Part shown: positions 11,088-24,200 of the stretch, in pieces | Numbering within the stretch: position 1 is the first letter of the stretch | How the letters are laid out: each line of letters begins with the position of its first letter | Source: Dactylis glomerata | Lineage: Eukaryota > Streptophyta > Magnoliopsida > Poales > Poaceae | Assembly: GCA_007115705.1 (NCBI GenBank) | Contig: QXEO01001036.1 | Span: 248,001 to 312,000, forward strand | Length of the DNA: 64,000 nucleotides | Direction: 5' to 3' | Notes under the pieces: model-generated | What the model was told of the DNA's origin: nothing | The model's database searches: none | The model's input: the letters and a program-made list of their open reading frames with translations, nothing else | Made by a program: the position numbers and the translations under genes

Positions 11088-12557
11088 GTCCAGGACGTGC
11101 GTACTCATGTCCGGTGAGCCGGAGAGGAAGCCGTCTGGACCTACCTCACGAGGCGCGGACAGTCCTTGTTGGAAGCATTCAACAGTACTGGTGTACTCAC
11201 TCTGGTGTACCTGCGCGTACATCGTGGGCGCGCACACAGTCCCACATGGTACCGATGCGCCATACCAAGAGCGAGCAGCCTGAATCTGCAGATTCACGGT
11301 ATAAATGATGCATAGAAATGACCCCGATGGGATCTATGCTCCTACATACTGCACTGTCCCTATGTGACAAAGTACATGAGAACATGACTGTACTTATTTG
11401 TGAAGTCTGAGAATTCAGTCATTGTTGTCTTCTTGAACAAAATTCAGTCATTGACTAGTGGCGGGTGAATTGTCTCAGCCGAGAAGCATGAACGATGCCC
11501 AACCTCGTACTATCTACGAAGCGAGAGTCTGCACTCTGCAGTAGGCTGGAGTCCGGCGTGCCTACAAGGCTCTCACTTTCTCGGCAGGACGGCTGCAGCC
11601 TTCAGGTCCACTGTCCCCTGTCTCTTGTACGGCCTCTTGGCTCGGCTCGCCTGACTATCTTCCATCATTGATGCTTCCTCATCGTCGGTCGCCTCGCACT
11701 AGCCAGCCGATTGTTTTCTATTGGGACGTGAATCGCGACCCGTGCCGTCAGACTAGTTGTATGGTTTACGGTTGATCCAAGGTAAAGGGAGTGCGACGGC
11801 ACTGGCTCCGCGACATTTTGGCGAACAGATGGAGATAGCTCGTGCCATTCGAAGTGGGCAGTTCGGATGATAAGAAGAAGGGGGCACGGGAGAAAGGTTA
11901 AGCAGAGCAGCCGGCGTACAAAAGGACGAACTGAAGGCGTATGCAGCGATCGGCATTTCTCTTCGAGGTCCACGCATAGAAAAGTAAGATCGCAGAGCCA
12001 AGCAATGAAATCTCCGGCAACCACCCAGTTGAATCGTTGTATGAACAAACTCGTACAAAGAATCGAGATGGTTGGCCAGCAGTTGAAACCGGATAATAAA
12101 GTTCGATGCATGTATATTTTTCTGAAAAAACGGCTTGACGATGCTATGCCAGCTGAGAAACGTCAGCCTACAGGGACAATCAGTCAATCCGCATTCGGCC
12201 GCTTCAGAAAGCTGGGCTGTGCTTGATGTGCCGCTCCCGGGGACCTGATCGTGGCCGAGGCCCCACTCTCTGAGCATGCCGGTGGCACGCCGCACGCACG
12301 CATCATTTTTCTCCCTCTACGCTTTGTTTGTGGTAGGCTACTCTCCGTTCTCGTCATCCCGTATAGCCTGGTAGGGAAATTGACCCGCTCGCTCTTGGTC
12401 AGACATTTGCTTATATTTAATGGGGTCTGAGATTGCTAAGCACGCTTTCACGTGATCGAGTTGCTTAGTCGGTGGTTAAAGTACAAATCGTCAAATGCCA
12501 GTGTTACAGCTCACCATCTGTGATTTATTTTCCTCATCCTGTATTCTAGTAGAAAAT
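11088..12557. other. Intergenic, no gene recognised
   Basis: Overlapping open frames on both strands at 11753-12295 show no domain or splice support. No tRNA, terminal repeat or LTR was found. Confidence 0.35.
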
Positions 12558-13216
12558 TATTTTTTATTGGACTGCTGGCCAACTATTTAAGTTTGAACCG
12601 ATGAAAATGACTAGCCTTTATATTAAAACACTCCTTCTCACGTCTAGGCTGAACAAACAGAAAGACGCTAGACGTGGAATAAATGGGAGGCTGCAACTTT
12701 TTTTTAGATTAAGTAGTGACGTGGGTTAACCTGAGTAGTGTCTTCGGATGAAGGACTTAGGATCGAGGGAAGAGGTGCGATGGATGAATTCGAAGGTTTA
12801 GACAAACAAGGCGGATCTGATTGTATTATCGAGACACAACTATGGTTTTACAAGCTCAATCTCAGGGTGGTCCTCCACCGGCTCATGCTAGCCCCTTATA
12901 TAGGTGGCTAGGTCTTAGAGTTCTGGTCAGGTACGATACAAGTTACATCTATGTCGGTTCACAATATTGCTTCCTTTTTTGAGTCTTCCTTCCGTCGGCT
13001 CCTCTCTTGGGCCGTAATCTCTTTATGGACCTTAACCCGAATATAAACTAGGGGTACCAATGTCATGGGCCCTAGCAAACGTATCCATGTCAAATAGTGC
13101 GTTTGCTGGGGCTTGAACTTGAGACCTTCTGGCTCTGATACCATATTAGATTAATCTCCAGCCAACTATTCCAAAAGTCCAAACTGATAGAAATGGCTAG
13201 GCTTTATATTATAACA
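12558..13216 (-). mobile_element. TRIM-like miniature LTR retrotransposon
   Basis: Two short direct repeats of about 73 bp (12558-12630 and 13144-13216) share gccaactatt, a ga(a)aatg-actag core and ctttatattaaaaca-type ends. Next to the right copy is gctctgatacca (13132-13143), a tRNA-Met primer site for a minus-strand element. Next to the left copy is the tract ctccttc, purine-rich on the minus strand. The 500-bp interior has no retrotransposon coding region. Small size, short LTRs, primer site and no proteins fit a TRIM. The repeats are diverged, so the insertion is old. Confidence 0.65.
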
Positions 13217-13784
13217 TTTTTCTCCTTCTAAAATATCGAAATGCATGTTCTTAGGGCAAACGGTGCCCTGCAAACGAACGGTGCCCATCCGAGCCTAAGG
13301 ACTAGGCGCAATGGTGACCCATAAGCGGATCGCGTGATCATTTTCACCTGCCGAGTCTCCATTCTCACCCATGAACTAAGGGTAAATGTATCCATCTTGG
13401 GCCCTCCTACCAACCACCCGGCCCCAGAACCTACCACCAACTCCATCCGTCTCTCCCTCCCCGCGTCGCGTCGCTGCCCATCTGCCAAGACCAACTACGC
13501 CATCAGTCACCGACCGTTTTCGCATCTATAAGCGCCGCACATCACGACGACAGCCGGGGGGTATGTTGGCGTCGTCGTGGACCATTGCCACGAACTCGTA
13601 CGTGCCCGTGATCTACCCCACGTGCAATATGTTCGTCCATTTGCCGCGACCACAACAAGGTAGTTTTCCGGCTACACATCCCTCATTTTTGGAAGCATAC
13701 ATGCCAAGTATCTTGCTCATATGTCGTTTCTAATTATTATAGATCATGACAAAATAGTTCAGATAAGTTTATCTTCGACAATGC

Positions 13785-16245
13785 ATGCCATGAACACTTC
13801 TTCAGATGACTCCGACGATGATAGCGTGGTCATGATGGCCATGGCTCTTTCTCGTCCTTGAGCACAAAGAGGACGAATTCAAAGGTACAAGGGCTCGGTA
13901 CTGGGACGCATGCAGCATTGAACCGCAACCGAGAGGGCGTCCATGAACAATTATATCGGGACTAGTTTCACCGCATTTGTTCAAGGCACTTTTTTTCGGC
14001 GACGCTTTCGGATGTCAAGGATGGTTTTGTTGCGTATCCCACGGAGTGCAAGAGTACGACGACTACTTCCGCTTAAATAAGGATTCCACAGGTGAGGATA
14101 CTTGCATATGGAGTTGTCGATGACCTAGTAGATGAGTACATGCTCATGAGCGAATCCACTTGCCTAGAGTCAATGTACAAGTTTTGCAGAGCAGTAGTTT
14201 AGGTGTTTGCGGGAGAATACTTAGGAGAACCAAATGATGCCAACACTGCTCGGCTATTGTCACTCAATGAATCAAGAGGCTTTCCTAGAATGCTTGGAAG
14301 CATCGATTGCATGAACTAGGAATGGAAGAACTGTCTATTTGCATGGCAAGGGCAGTACAGTGGCCATGCGTAAGGGTGCACAATCATACTTGAGGGGGTT
14401 GCGTCACAAGATCTCTAGATCTCCCACTATTTCTTTGGCATGGCCCGACTCTTACAATGATATCAATGTGCTTCAGCGATCTCAGGTATTCTATAGGCTT
14501 GCAGAAGGCCATGCTCCAAAGGTCACCTATTAGGTCAATTGTGTTAGGGAATGTTCTAGCCCTCTCTATTTTTGTGTGTTAGTTAACAACACTAGTGATA
14601 ATCTAATATAGTCTATTGGAGTCTTTGGCACAGAAACTTTTCATGCCGGATTATTAGGCTGGATCTTTCTAGATCTGGCTGAATAATCCGGCCCCCTTTG
14701 CAAAATTGGCTAAGGACCGGAAGAATTCGAGGTGCGCGTCACCCAGATCCAGGCCGGATTATTTGGCTAGAGATTTCCAGTTATGGCCGGATAATCCGGC
14801 CTCCCTCAAAAATGACTAAGGACCGGAAGAAGTCGAGGTGCGCATCACCCAAATCCGGGCCGGATTATTTGGCCGGAGATTTCCAGTTCTGGCCGGATAA
14901 TCCGGCCTCCCTCGAAAATGGCTAAGGACCGGAAGAAGTCGAGGTGCGCGTCACCCAGAACAGGGCCGGAGATTTCGGCCGGATATTTTCTGTTCTGGCC
15001 GGATTATCCGGCCAGGCCAGATTATCCGGGCCTGGCGGCAGCAACGGTTACATTTCAGGGAGGGGTATAAATAGCCCTCCCCCTCTTCTTCCCCAAGTTG
15101 CCCGCCCTGCTCAAGAACAAGACCATATTTGGAGCCACCCAAATTACTAGATCTCCACCTCCAACCATCCAAAGCCCTTGATCTTTGGAGGATTAAAGGA
15201 GGAGATCCCGATCTACATCGTCACCGAAGGAATTTCATTTCCCTCTCCATTTGCTTGGGGAATTTGTGCCTAGTGGTTCCTTGGAATCCCTAGGTGTTGT
15301 AATTGTTGATTACTCTTGTCTTTGTGGTGTTCTAGCCTCCATGGCATTCTTGGGAGCCTCCAATTGAGTTGTGGATGCGTGCCCCGAGTTTGTGTAAGGG
15401 TTTTGGTCGATGCCCCCAATACCACCGCTTAGTGGAAACGAGCTAGCCTCCATGGCTTGCTCACCGGAGAACAAGGTGAGCCTTCGTGGTATTGGTGAAC
15501 TCCATGTCTCCACACCTCTCCAATGTAGACGTACTTCCCCTCAAAAGGAAGAAACTACAGGAATACATCCTTGTGTCTCTGGTCTCTGCTCTTCGGTTAT
15601 TTCTTTCCCTTACTCATATCTTGCTAGCTACTTGTTTATTTGCTTACTTGTCACTTGTAGGAAATTCATCTAGTTGCACATCTAGTGAATTTACTTTGTG
15701 TCAAGCGATAAAATTAAAAAAGACTAAAAATTGACTTAGCGCCTATTCACCCTCCCTCTAGTCGCCCATATCGATCCTTTCAAATTGTCACACCTATGAC
15801 AAAGGATAATATCTCGTAGATGGTATATATCCTCCCTGGAGCACATTTGTGAAGACAGTCCCCAAACCCAGAAAAGAAGTTGAGAGTAGGTTTGCTAAAG
15901 AGCAAGAATCTGCTAGGAATGATATGGAGGGGATATTTGGTGTGCTCCAATCTCGTTGGGCTATTATTCGCCATCCTGTCAGGACATCGAGCTAGGAGCA
16001 GATGTGGAAGGTCATGACTGCTTGTGTGATCATACACAATATGATCGTTAAGGAGGAGCGTGATGAAAACAAGTATGACCAAGGATCAAAATTTCAGAGT
16101 AAACTCGTTGCTCCTCAGTCCGGGCCACCGACATATTTCATAGATTTTCTTCAAGTTCATCATAAAATGTGAGACCGTGTAACTCACCACCGTCTGGACC
16201 TGGTTGTGCATATGTGGAATAATGTTGGACACAGTGGTGTATTTT
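13785..16245 (+). pseudogene. PIF/Harbinger DDE transposase pseudogene, split by a solo LTR
   Basis: Translation in shifting frames follows a Harbinger transposase from its N terminus (DDSDDDSVVMMAMAL near 13808) through FRRRFRMSRM, LNESRGFPRMLGSIDCM, WKNCLFAWQGQYSGH and NDINVLQRS. After the insertion at 14542-15782 it continues with DGIYPPWSTFVKT, FGVLQSRWAI and MTACVIIHNMI. In the family this protein cuts and joins DNA at TTA targets, with a second Myb-like protein as partner. The SIDCM segment contains the first catalytic Asp. Many stops and frameshifts are present. Removing the LTR plus one copy of its target duplication restores collinearity of the two halves. Confidence 0.88.
14542..15782 (+). 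repeat. Solo LTR (1241 bp) with perfect 5-bp target duplication
   Basis: The block begins tgttaggg and ends gatcctttca, giving TG...CA ends, and is flanked by AATTG at 14537-14541 and 15783-15787. There is no primer site or second LTR, so it is the product of recombination between the two LTRs of a full element. Inside are about 2.5 tandem copies of a 106-bp unit (about 14640-15040) built from ccggataatccggcc-like palindromes, and a tataaata box at 15065 that is probably the LTR promoter. The ending resembles abundant Triticeae LTRs; I do not name the family. Confidence 0.92.
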
Positions 16246-16548
16246 TTTCTTTGTTTTATTTGAATCAAATGATTGTAATAAATTATGCCTGAACTATGAA
16301 TCTATTTGTGTTATATAAACTAGGATGCTTAAATTTTATTCTTAATATTCTATTTGTATCAATATAGGCGAAAGACTATGCAGAAAACATAAAATAGGCA
16401 TAGCCACAGACAAAAATGGGGGCATCATTGGGTGCACTGCCACCCCCAAACGGACATGGACCTCCGACCTCTTCGCGCGGCCTCGCAAACAGACTGAATT
16501 AGATCGATTAGGTGTCCTTAATGAGGGGCGCCATTGGAGCTGCACTTA

Positions 16549-17422
16549 GAACATCTCTAATAGATGATGTATAATTTGGTGATGTAAAAATTATACATCA
16601 TCAAAAAGTGATTTTTACATCCCAAACACACTTGATGCTTTACAGAATGATGTATAATAGGGCACCCTTGCCACACTAGGTGATGTATTTCCGGGCACCA
16701 AACTGAGATCTGACAGTTAGGAGAGAGGGAGATAGATCTAACGGTCGCCGGACCCTGAGTTCAATTTTGGGCGATGGAGGTCGCTGGAGCTTGTGTGCGG
16801 CTTCTCGTCCCGGCCAAAGAGGAGTGTCACTGGTCGCTGTCTCAACGAGGAGTCGGGGAGGAGCTCGACGACTACTAAAGCAACATCGAGGAGTCGGGGA
16901 AGGAGCTCAGTGGTGTTGAATTGGTGGCGGGGCGCGATAGGACCTACCAGCTCGAAGGCAAGAACGACAAGTCATGGGTCACAGGCGCGACTCTGCGGCG
17001 GGAGCGGCTCCTCCACGACTCTGGCAGAACAGTGGCTGGTCGAAATTGAGCTCCGATGATCTTTGATTTTCAATGGCGACGGGTCAAAATCAAACTGATT
17101 CGCGGTGGAGAGAGCGGTGAACGACGGAGAGGGGTGGACGGGCCGGTTGATTTCTCGTCTGCAGGAGGTCGGGGGTAGGTGGCAGGCGCACGGGTGGGAG
17201 CAAAAATGAAATTTTAGTGCGGCAGTTGGCGTGCTCGCGCGGATGCTGCAGTTTTAGAGCATTCTTACCAAGTGATGTATATTTGCATTACTTAGCGCCA
17301 AAATTTAGTGCTGCTATAATAAAATACATCACCAATTGAAGAAGATTTTTTTAGCCTAATATAATATATAAATCAGTTTTTACATCACCTCTTTAAATAT
17401 ACAACATTTATTAGATATGCTC
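16549..17422. mobile_element. Non-autonomous Harbinger-type element (874 bp)
   Basis: The ends are gaacatctctaatagatg and, reverse-complemented, gagcatatctaataaatg, flanked by TTA at 16546-16548 and 17423-17425. TTA duplication and this end sequence fit PIF/Harbinger. The outer 130-160 bp are AT-rich and the middle (about 16690-17260) is GC-rich, with an 88-codon open frame that I do not recognise. No transposase is encoded. Confidence 0.8.
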
Positions 17423-17450
17423 TTAACACATCAACCCACCCAAAACCATA

Positions 17451-17699
17451 CTCCCTCCATCCTAAATTACCCTGTGTTCTAGATTTAGTCATAGTTAAAC
17501 TTTGTTAACTTTGACTATGTATACAAGAAAAAAATATAAATATTTATAATATAAAATAAATATCGTTAGAATCATCATGAATAATACTTTTATATTATAT
17601 GTATTTAATATTATAAGACTTTATATTTTTAACAATATGTTTGATCAAACCTTATCTAGTTTGACTTTGACTAAACATAGAATGCAGAGTAAAAATAGT
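17451..17699. mobile_element. Stowaway-like MITE, degraded right end
   Basis: The left end ctccctccatcctaaatta is a Stowaway-type (Tc1/mariner) end. The interior pairs ttagtcatagttaaactttg with a caaaccttatctagttt-gactttgactaaac segment near 17645-17680. The right terminus has lost its ggaggg motif. Confidence 0.6.
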
Positions 17700-18237
17700 A
17701 CTTTACAAAAAAAACTCATACATCCCCCGTAGACACGGAGAATCGGGATCTCGGCCTCGCCCAACCCCCACACGTCGAAAGAAGAAGAGAAGAACGGCGC
17801 AGGAGCACGAGGGCACGGAGTCATTCCCAAGTCCCCATCTACCCGATCTCCAGGCCACTATACCCCGAAAAAGCCCCGAAACAAAAAGGAAAAAATCGAA
17901 ACGAGAGTTAAAGGCGCTCCCCTCCTCAGTTTTCCCAACTCCCCAATTGTCACCTCACCTCACAGTTTTCGCACTCTTCCACGCAGATCAAATCTCAGAA
18001 TCCTAGCTGCGGCAGTAGCAGGAGTAGCTAGCACTCAAATAGTATAATCCGATCGGATCACCAGTTCACCGAGTTCCCCAACCACCCCATCCGCTGCTGA
18101 ATCGCGCTCCACTTCACTTCACTTCACTCCACCTCCCTCCGTCCCTCGCCGTACGCTACGCTTGTCCTCGACGACGGCGAGCTAGAACATCAGGAGGAGC
18201 AGGCGGTGGCGGCGGCGGCGCTGGGACCCCGACGCAG
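17700..18237 (+). promoter_or_regulatory. Putative promoter and 5' leader of the TBC gene
   Basis: The 350 bases above the start codon are C/T-rich (ctcccctcctcag, cacttcacttcacttcactcc) and become GC-rich (ggcggtggcggcggcggcg) just before ATG 18238, as in many grass house-keeping leaders. No clear TATA box is seen, and I cannot place the transcription start. Confidence 0.45.
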
Positions 18238-21200
18238 ATGAAGGCCAAGAGCCTCCCCTTAATCGCCTTCGAGCACAAGCGGTTCGTGCCCTCTCTTCCT
18301 GCTGCACCTCGGCCTCGTGCTGCCTACGACGTTGCTTCGGACGTTTCCGCCGGAGTTTGTTTCCGATGCTTCCGCTTGCTGCGCGGGGCTTCCGCGCGCG
18401 TGTTGTTTACTCGTCCCTTTTTTTTTGGGGGATATGTTTGTTCGGTATTTTCATGCCCGGGGATCTCGATCCGTTGCGAGACATTCGGGCCGAATTCGGG
18501 CAATGCAGCCGCTAGATCTCCGCATTTCTGCTAATTTTATCTGAAAAATGTTTGAATTGTGCTTTTTCTCTATGCTTGCCACTCCAAGGATCTGGGTCAC
18601 AGTACGCTGCACTACCGAAGTTAGAGCAACACCTGGAATTTTAGTATCGAGGCAGTCTGGCTGAGAGATGCGAAAATATCGGAGTGTTAATGTACTCATA
18701 ATTATGTAGACAACATTTTAGTGGACATCACGAGTTATTAGCGAAATCAAGTCACTGATACGATCGCATAAACATGGATTGGTCCCAGGCTTATTAGGCA
18801 CAATTTATTTTATTGTTGAAGCACCTGGCGGTTCACTTTTAGTGGCATTTGCCCTTTTTCTGTTTCTGCACTAGCGAAGTTGGAGCTACACCTGGAATTT
18901 TAGCGTTGGGGCAAGTCTAGTTGAGTTGTGGGACGATATGGGATTCTTAATAGTTAGAAAAAAATTTAGTGCACATCACCTTTTGAGCAAAATCAAGTCC
19001 ATGATAGTATGATCTGATGAACATGGATTGGTCACAGGTTCTTTTGACACTGTTTATTTTATTATTGAAGCACCTGATGGTTTTTCGCTTTTAGTGGCAT
19101 TTGCCTCTTCCTGTTTCTGACGCCTTGGGGATTGGAACAGGGACGCCTATGGTTTCGCTGTGCGGCCACAACACTTGCAGCGGTACAGAGAGTATGCCAA
19201 CATCTACAAGGTAGAAGAGCCACCCTAGCAATGCTTCCATTTCTTGCACCATGCTGTTTCTCCTCACTGGGTTGCATACCTCTGATTTGCAGGAGGAGGA
19301 AGAGGAGCGGTCTGATAGATGGAAGAACTTTCTGGATAGGCAGGCAGAGGACGACGAATCGTCTGGAGAAGATGCTAAGATTGTGCCGTCCATTGAGGAC
19401 GAAGGAGCCACAGGAGATGCTGGCAGGCCAGACCTCTCCGATGAGAAGACACCCAAACAGCAGAGACCACATAAGATCCAAATATGGTCTGAGATCAGGC
19501 CTTCATTGGGCCACATCGGGGAGATGATGAGCTTACGTATCAAGAAGAAGAAGCAATCTTCTGCAGACAAAGAGGAGGACACAACGGATGGACTCCACCC
19601 TGTAAATACCGAAGATATCAGCAAGCCCTCAGAGGACTCTGATGATGAGTTCTATGATGTAGAGAAGGTTGATCCCAGCCAAGAAGGGCCTGCTGCTGAC
19701 AGTGCCAATGCTGATTCAGGCGTTAATAGAGCTGCTAATCAAGAAGGTTATTTCCCTTGGAAAGAAGAATTGGAGTGCTTAGTCCGTGGTGGGCTGCCAA
19801 TGGCTCTGAGAGGAGAGGTAAAATTGCTTTTCTGTTAAAAGATATATTTTGTTGTATTAAACTGATGGCCTCTTTGCTGTGTGAGGACAGCTATGGCAAG
19901 CTTTTGTTGGTATCGGAGCTCGCCGAGTGAAAGGGTATTATGAGAGTCTCCTTGCTGTGGATGGTGGAGGCAGAGACAGCAAAGATTCCGATTCTCCGAC
20001 TATAGAATGCGGTGACGGAAACTCGAAAGCATCTCAAACACTTTCTTCAGAAAAGTGGAGAGGGCAAATAGAGAAGGTATATAGCGATACAAATTCTTAT
20101 TACTTGGTTTCAATATTTTCTTAATTTGAAATTTTTTCTACATCTAAGAATAATGTGCTTAGACATCATCTGTTACATTGGTCCTTTTAGGATTTGCCTA
20201 GAACATTTCCAGGCCATCCAGCTCTAGATGAGGATGGCAGAAATGCATTGAGACGATTGCTCACAGCTTATGCTAGACATAATCCATCAGTTGGTTACTG
20301 CCAGGTACATCTTTTTCCTTAATGCTGATCTGCACTGATTTTTTGTGGCATTGCATCTCATTACCTTCTTGGGAGGCCTTGCTCATAGATTACTCTGTTG
20401 CATCGACCATTGCCTAATACCCAAATATTTCCCTTGAAGCTTCCTCAAAGTGAAGTTAATGATAGTCGTGGCCAATAATAGTTTTCCTTTGAGGAGGTTA
20501 CTTTTTTGTTGACTCAAGCTAAAACAGTAGATACTATGATGGAGGTTCTGCTCAGTAATCGATTTGGATGGATGTTGATAGATATAAACTTCAGATGATG
20601 CTAAAATGTGTCCTTCAAAGTTGCTTCTCTTGTTTTCATTTTTTTCAGGAGGGAACTATTTGGGTCATTATTTTCTTTTGCGAAGTGTTGCTTATGTTGC
20701 TATCTCAGTTTAATCTAAGCTGCGTATTTGCTCTCAAAATTAGGCACGTTTTATCAATATTTTTTAGAAAATGCAAAAGCATCGTGTCTTGGTGCATTTA
20801 TAAAAGAGAAATTATGTACAAGAACAAGACCGTGCCAACACCCCAACACTCATAGGGAGAACCCCGTTGACAGACATCGCCCCTGCCTCTGCCTTTGACC
20901 AGGCCTTGGTCCTGATGGTGTCGAGCGAGCTGGCGATGTCAAGTTGCACGTTATCGAAGATGACTGCGTTGCAATGCTTCTGAATCCAGAACGCTGTAAG
21001 CTTGATCTCCGAAGAGGTGCCATTGCGCGACGCCTGAGGTGTAGATTAGATAGCCTGCAACCACCAGTCCACAACATGTACTTTATCAATATTGCCGTGC
21101 TTTTATTTCTCTACCCCTTGTCTCTCCGAAATCTAAATATCTTGAAATATTATGTAAATGGGTAAGGGGCCAATATTGCAGTAAAAAGCTAAATAGACCT

Positions 21201-24200
21201 CAGAGAGCATGTGCTCCGAGCCAAAATATATATTGGTTCTTCCAATTTTTTTCAAAGATATCACATGGCCATGACTGACTATCATGTGCAGGTCTCAAGT
21301 TTCATGCGAAGTTTTGCATTCTTGTGGCCTCTGCACAAAACCAAACCTTCAAAACTGCAGAGCCCATTCTTGTATTCTCATGCGGATTACAAATAAACAA
21401 TTTTTCTTGCAAAAGTTGATGATACATAGTTAGTTTAATATTTACACGAAAAGAGAATTGTCTAAAGTATCCTAAGCCCCCTTTTTTTTGAAACTAAAGA
21501 GAGCACATAAGCTGGGGGTGCAATTAACACATATCCCCAACATTGTTCAAGTTTTGTAGTTTGGAAATGTATAATGAAATTTGTGTCCCATAAATATGAT
21601 TCTGGTGTGCACAGTAATATTGTTTTCGAACATTCATATTGGCATCTTCAAAGTCTGTCTTTGCTAAGATTATTAATGTGATCAATGCAGGCAATGAACT
21701 TCTTTGCTGGTTTGTTACTTCTATTGATGTCCGAAGAGAACGCATTTTGGTAGGTTTGCAGGACAATATCAAGTACCTGCATTCGTTCAAATCACTTCAG
21801 TGGATTACATAGTAGAACAGTTGAACTAAAATAATGTGACGAATGTGTTATGGGTCCACAGGGCATTGACAGGCATTATGGATGACTATTTTGAGGGTTA
21901 TTTCTCTGAAGAAATGATCGAGTCTCAGGTAGTTTTTATTTATTGTCATTTTCATGTTAATATGCATTTTGATTGTTGAATAGCTGGAACTCCAAGCTGA
22001 TTTGTTTGTTATTAAAATATCTACATGTTGATTATCTCTTAGGTCGATCAGCTTGTTTTAGAGGAGTTGGTCAGAGAGAAATTCCCCAAGCTAGGTTTGT
22101 GACTTGTCCCTTATAAAATTACATGTTCCTGTCAGGCATGTTAACTCAAGTTCGACAATTGAGCATTTGCAGTTTTCTTGTGCAGTAAATCACTTGGATT
22201 ACCTTGGTGTACAAGTTGCATGGGTTGCTGGACCATGGTTCCTATCTATATATATGAACATGCTTCCCTGGGAAACTGGTCAGCCTGATGTTGGATTATT
22301 TGAAATTGTATTACTATTGTTTGCAAAATACATTTTCAGCACTCCTATCTTTGCTAATTTAATGCGCCTCCATAAGGGACCGAAGCTATGTGTAGTTTCA
22401 AGTTCCTGTTGTATTTTTTTTTTGAAACAAGACCTCAAGCAAGAAGTCTGTTATTACACACACGCAAGTTGCTGTTGCTTTGGTTGGATTCGCATACTGA
22501 TCTCCTGGGGCTCTGGATACATGAAGTTGTTACTTTACTAAAAATGTCACTTACGCATTCACGTGTGGCAACGCGGTCCACTTGCCATACAGTAGATAGG
22601 GTTTTTGTCTGAATCACAAACTTTAGGGTGGCTTACAATTTTAAACATTGTTATGTTCGTGTGGGAAAGGGGGGATAGCACTATGACAGGACGTAAAACA
22701 AGTGCAAGTGAGGTGAGTGGCAAAAACGAGCATCCTTTTCGATTACATATTGTCAGGATTGCAAGACACCAAATGAAAATAATTTCCTTGTGATGACAAA
22801 TATTTTAGTCACTGGCTAGGTTTTTGCTATTAAAAGGCAACAGCAAACACATAATAATGGAATAAAAAAGTGTGACCTATTTGGATTTACGAACAAATGT
22901 TGGCCATAGAATCAGATGCACATCTAAAAAACACTTCTCCTTTTCTTTCTTAGCTTCTTTAACAGGGGCTTTTCTTTGTTAACCACCAATGCTTCTAGTT
23001 AGTAATTAGTTCATCTCATAATATTCTTATAATTTTAGTGCACTTTGTACATTTCAGTTCTTCGTGTGTGGGATGTGCTTCTCTTTGATGGAAATCGTGT
23101 GATGCTCTTCCGGACAGCCCTTGCGCTTATGGAGTTGTATGGTACTGGGGTCACTCTTTCACCTTATTTTCATGCAGAAAAACAAAATCTATAACTTTAT
23201 GTGAAGTCTGAATACATTTTAGTTCATCTCAGGTGACTGCATGGAGACTTAACACTAGTTTTGACTGCAGGTCCTGCACTTGTGACAACAAAAGATGCTG
23301 GGGATGCTGTAACTCTCTTACAGTCTTTAGCCGGTTCCACTTTTGACAGTAGCCAGCTTGTCTTAACGGCTTGCATGGGATATCAAGCTGTAGATGAAGC
23401 AAGGCTTCAAGATCTGAGAAATAAACACCGGCCATCTGTTCTGTCTTCAATGGAAAACAGAGCAAAAGGTCTTCGTGCCTGGAGGAGCACAAGCGGTCTT
23501 GCATCAAAGCTATACAATTTCAAGCGTGACGCTGAACCATTGGTGTCAATATCAATAGAACAGTTAAATGACTCGAAAGATGGGGATGTTAACCAAGAAA
23601 CAGGTTCTGGAAATATTGATGATATGTATCATGGCCTGACTGTCAATACTGAGATTGATTTGTTGCCTGATCCAAAAGATCAGGTATCACTTCCGATATG
23701 CTTAATTGTTTCTTTGGCTTCCAACTTGCAATATTATATTTTCCAGATAAGTAGAACTAACTCATGTATAAGTATCCTCGTTAGCATGGTTTTCCAGTCA
23801 ATTTACAGTTTTACACATGCCCACAAAGTGATTAAACTGTAATGCATACTAAGGAATTCTGTTTCAGGAAGATGACCATTTGCTTTTCTGTATTGAAGCA
23901 GCTATATTTGCTATCCCATGTATCCTTGCCCCCTTGTTAAATCAATATGTTATCTTAAGTAGATTACCAGAATCTTTGGACGCCAATTGCTGAAGGTCCC
24001 ATATACACTAATTCACAAAAACGTAGCATCTGCTGGAACTCTTAGTCATCAACACCATATCTCTCATTATGATGATTTATACAAATGGTACCAGCAGAAT
24101 CTCCCATTCCTGCGAATGACATAGCTGCGCCAAGCCCCAATCTAACTTCTTTCTGAAGTACAAGACTTTCTGACAGAAATGTGCTTACGGCCAAATAGTA

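Noticed and set aside
11753..12295. 180-codon minus frame as a gene
   Set aside because: Overlapped by equal-quality frames on the other strand, no domain, no splice or promoter evidence.
20568..20855. Open frame in TBC intron 5
   Set aside because: No domain, lies wholly in an intron whose flanking exons splice in perfect phase; it ends in a LINE fragment.
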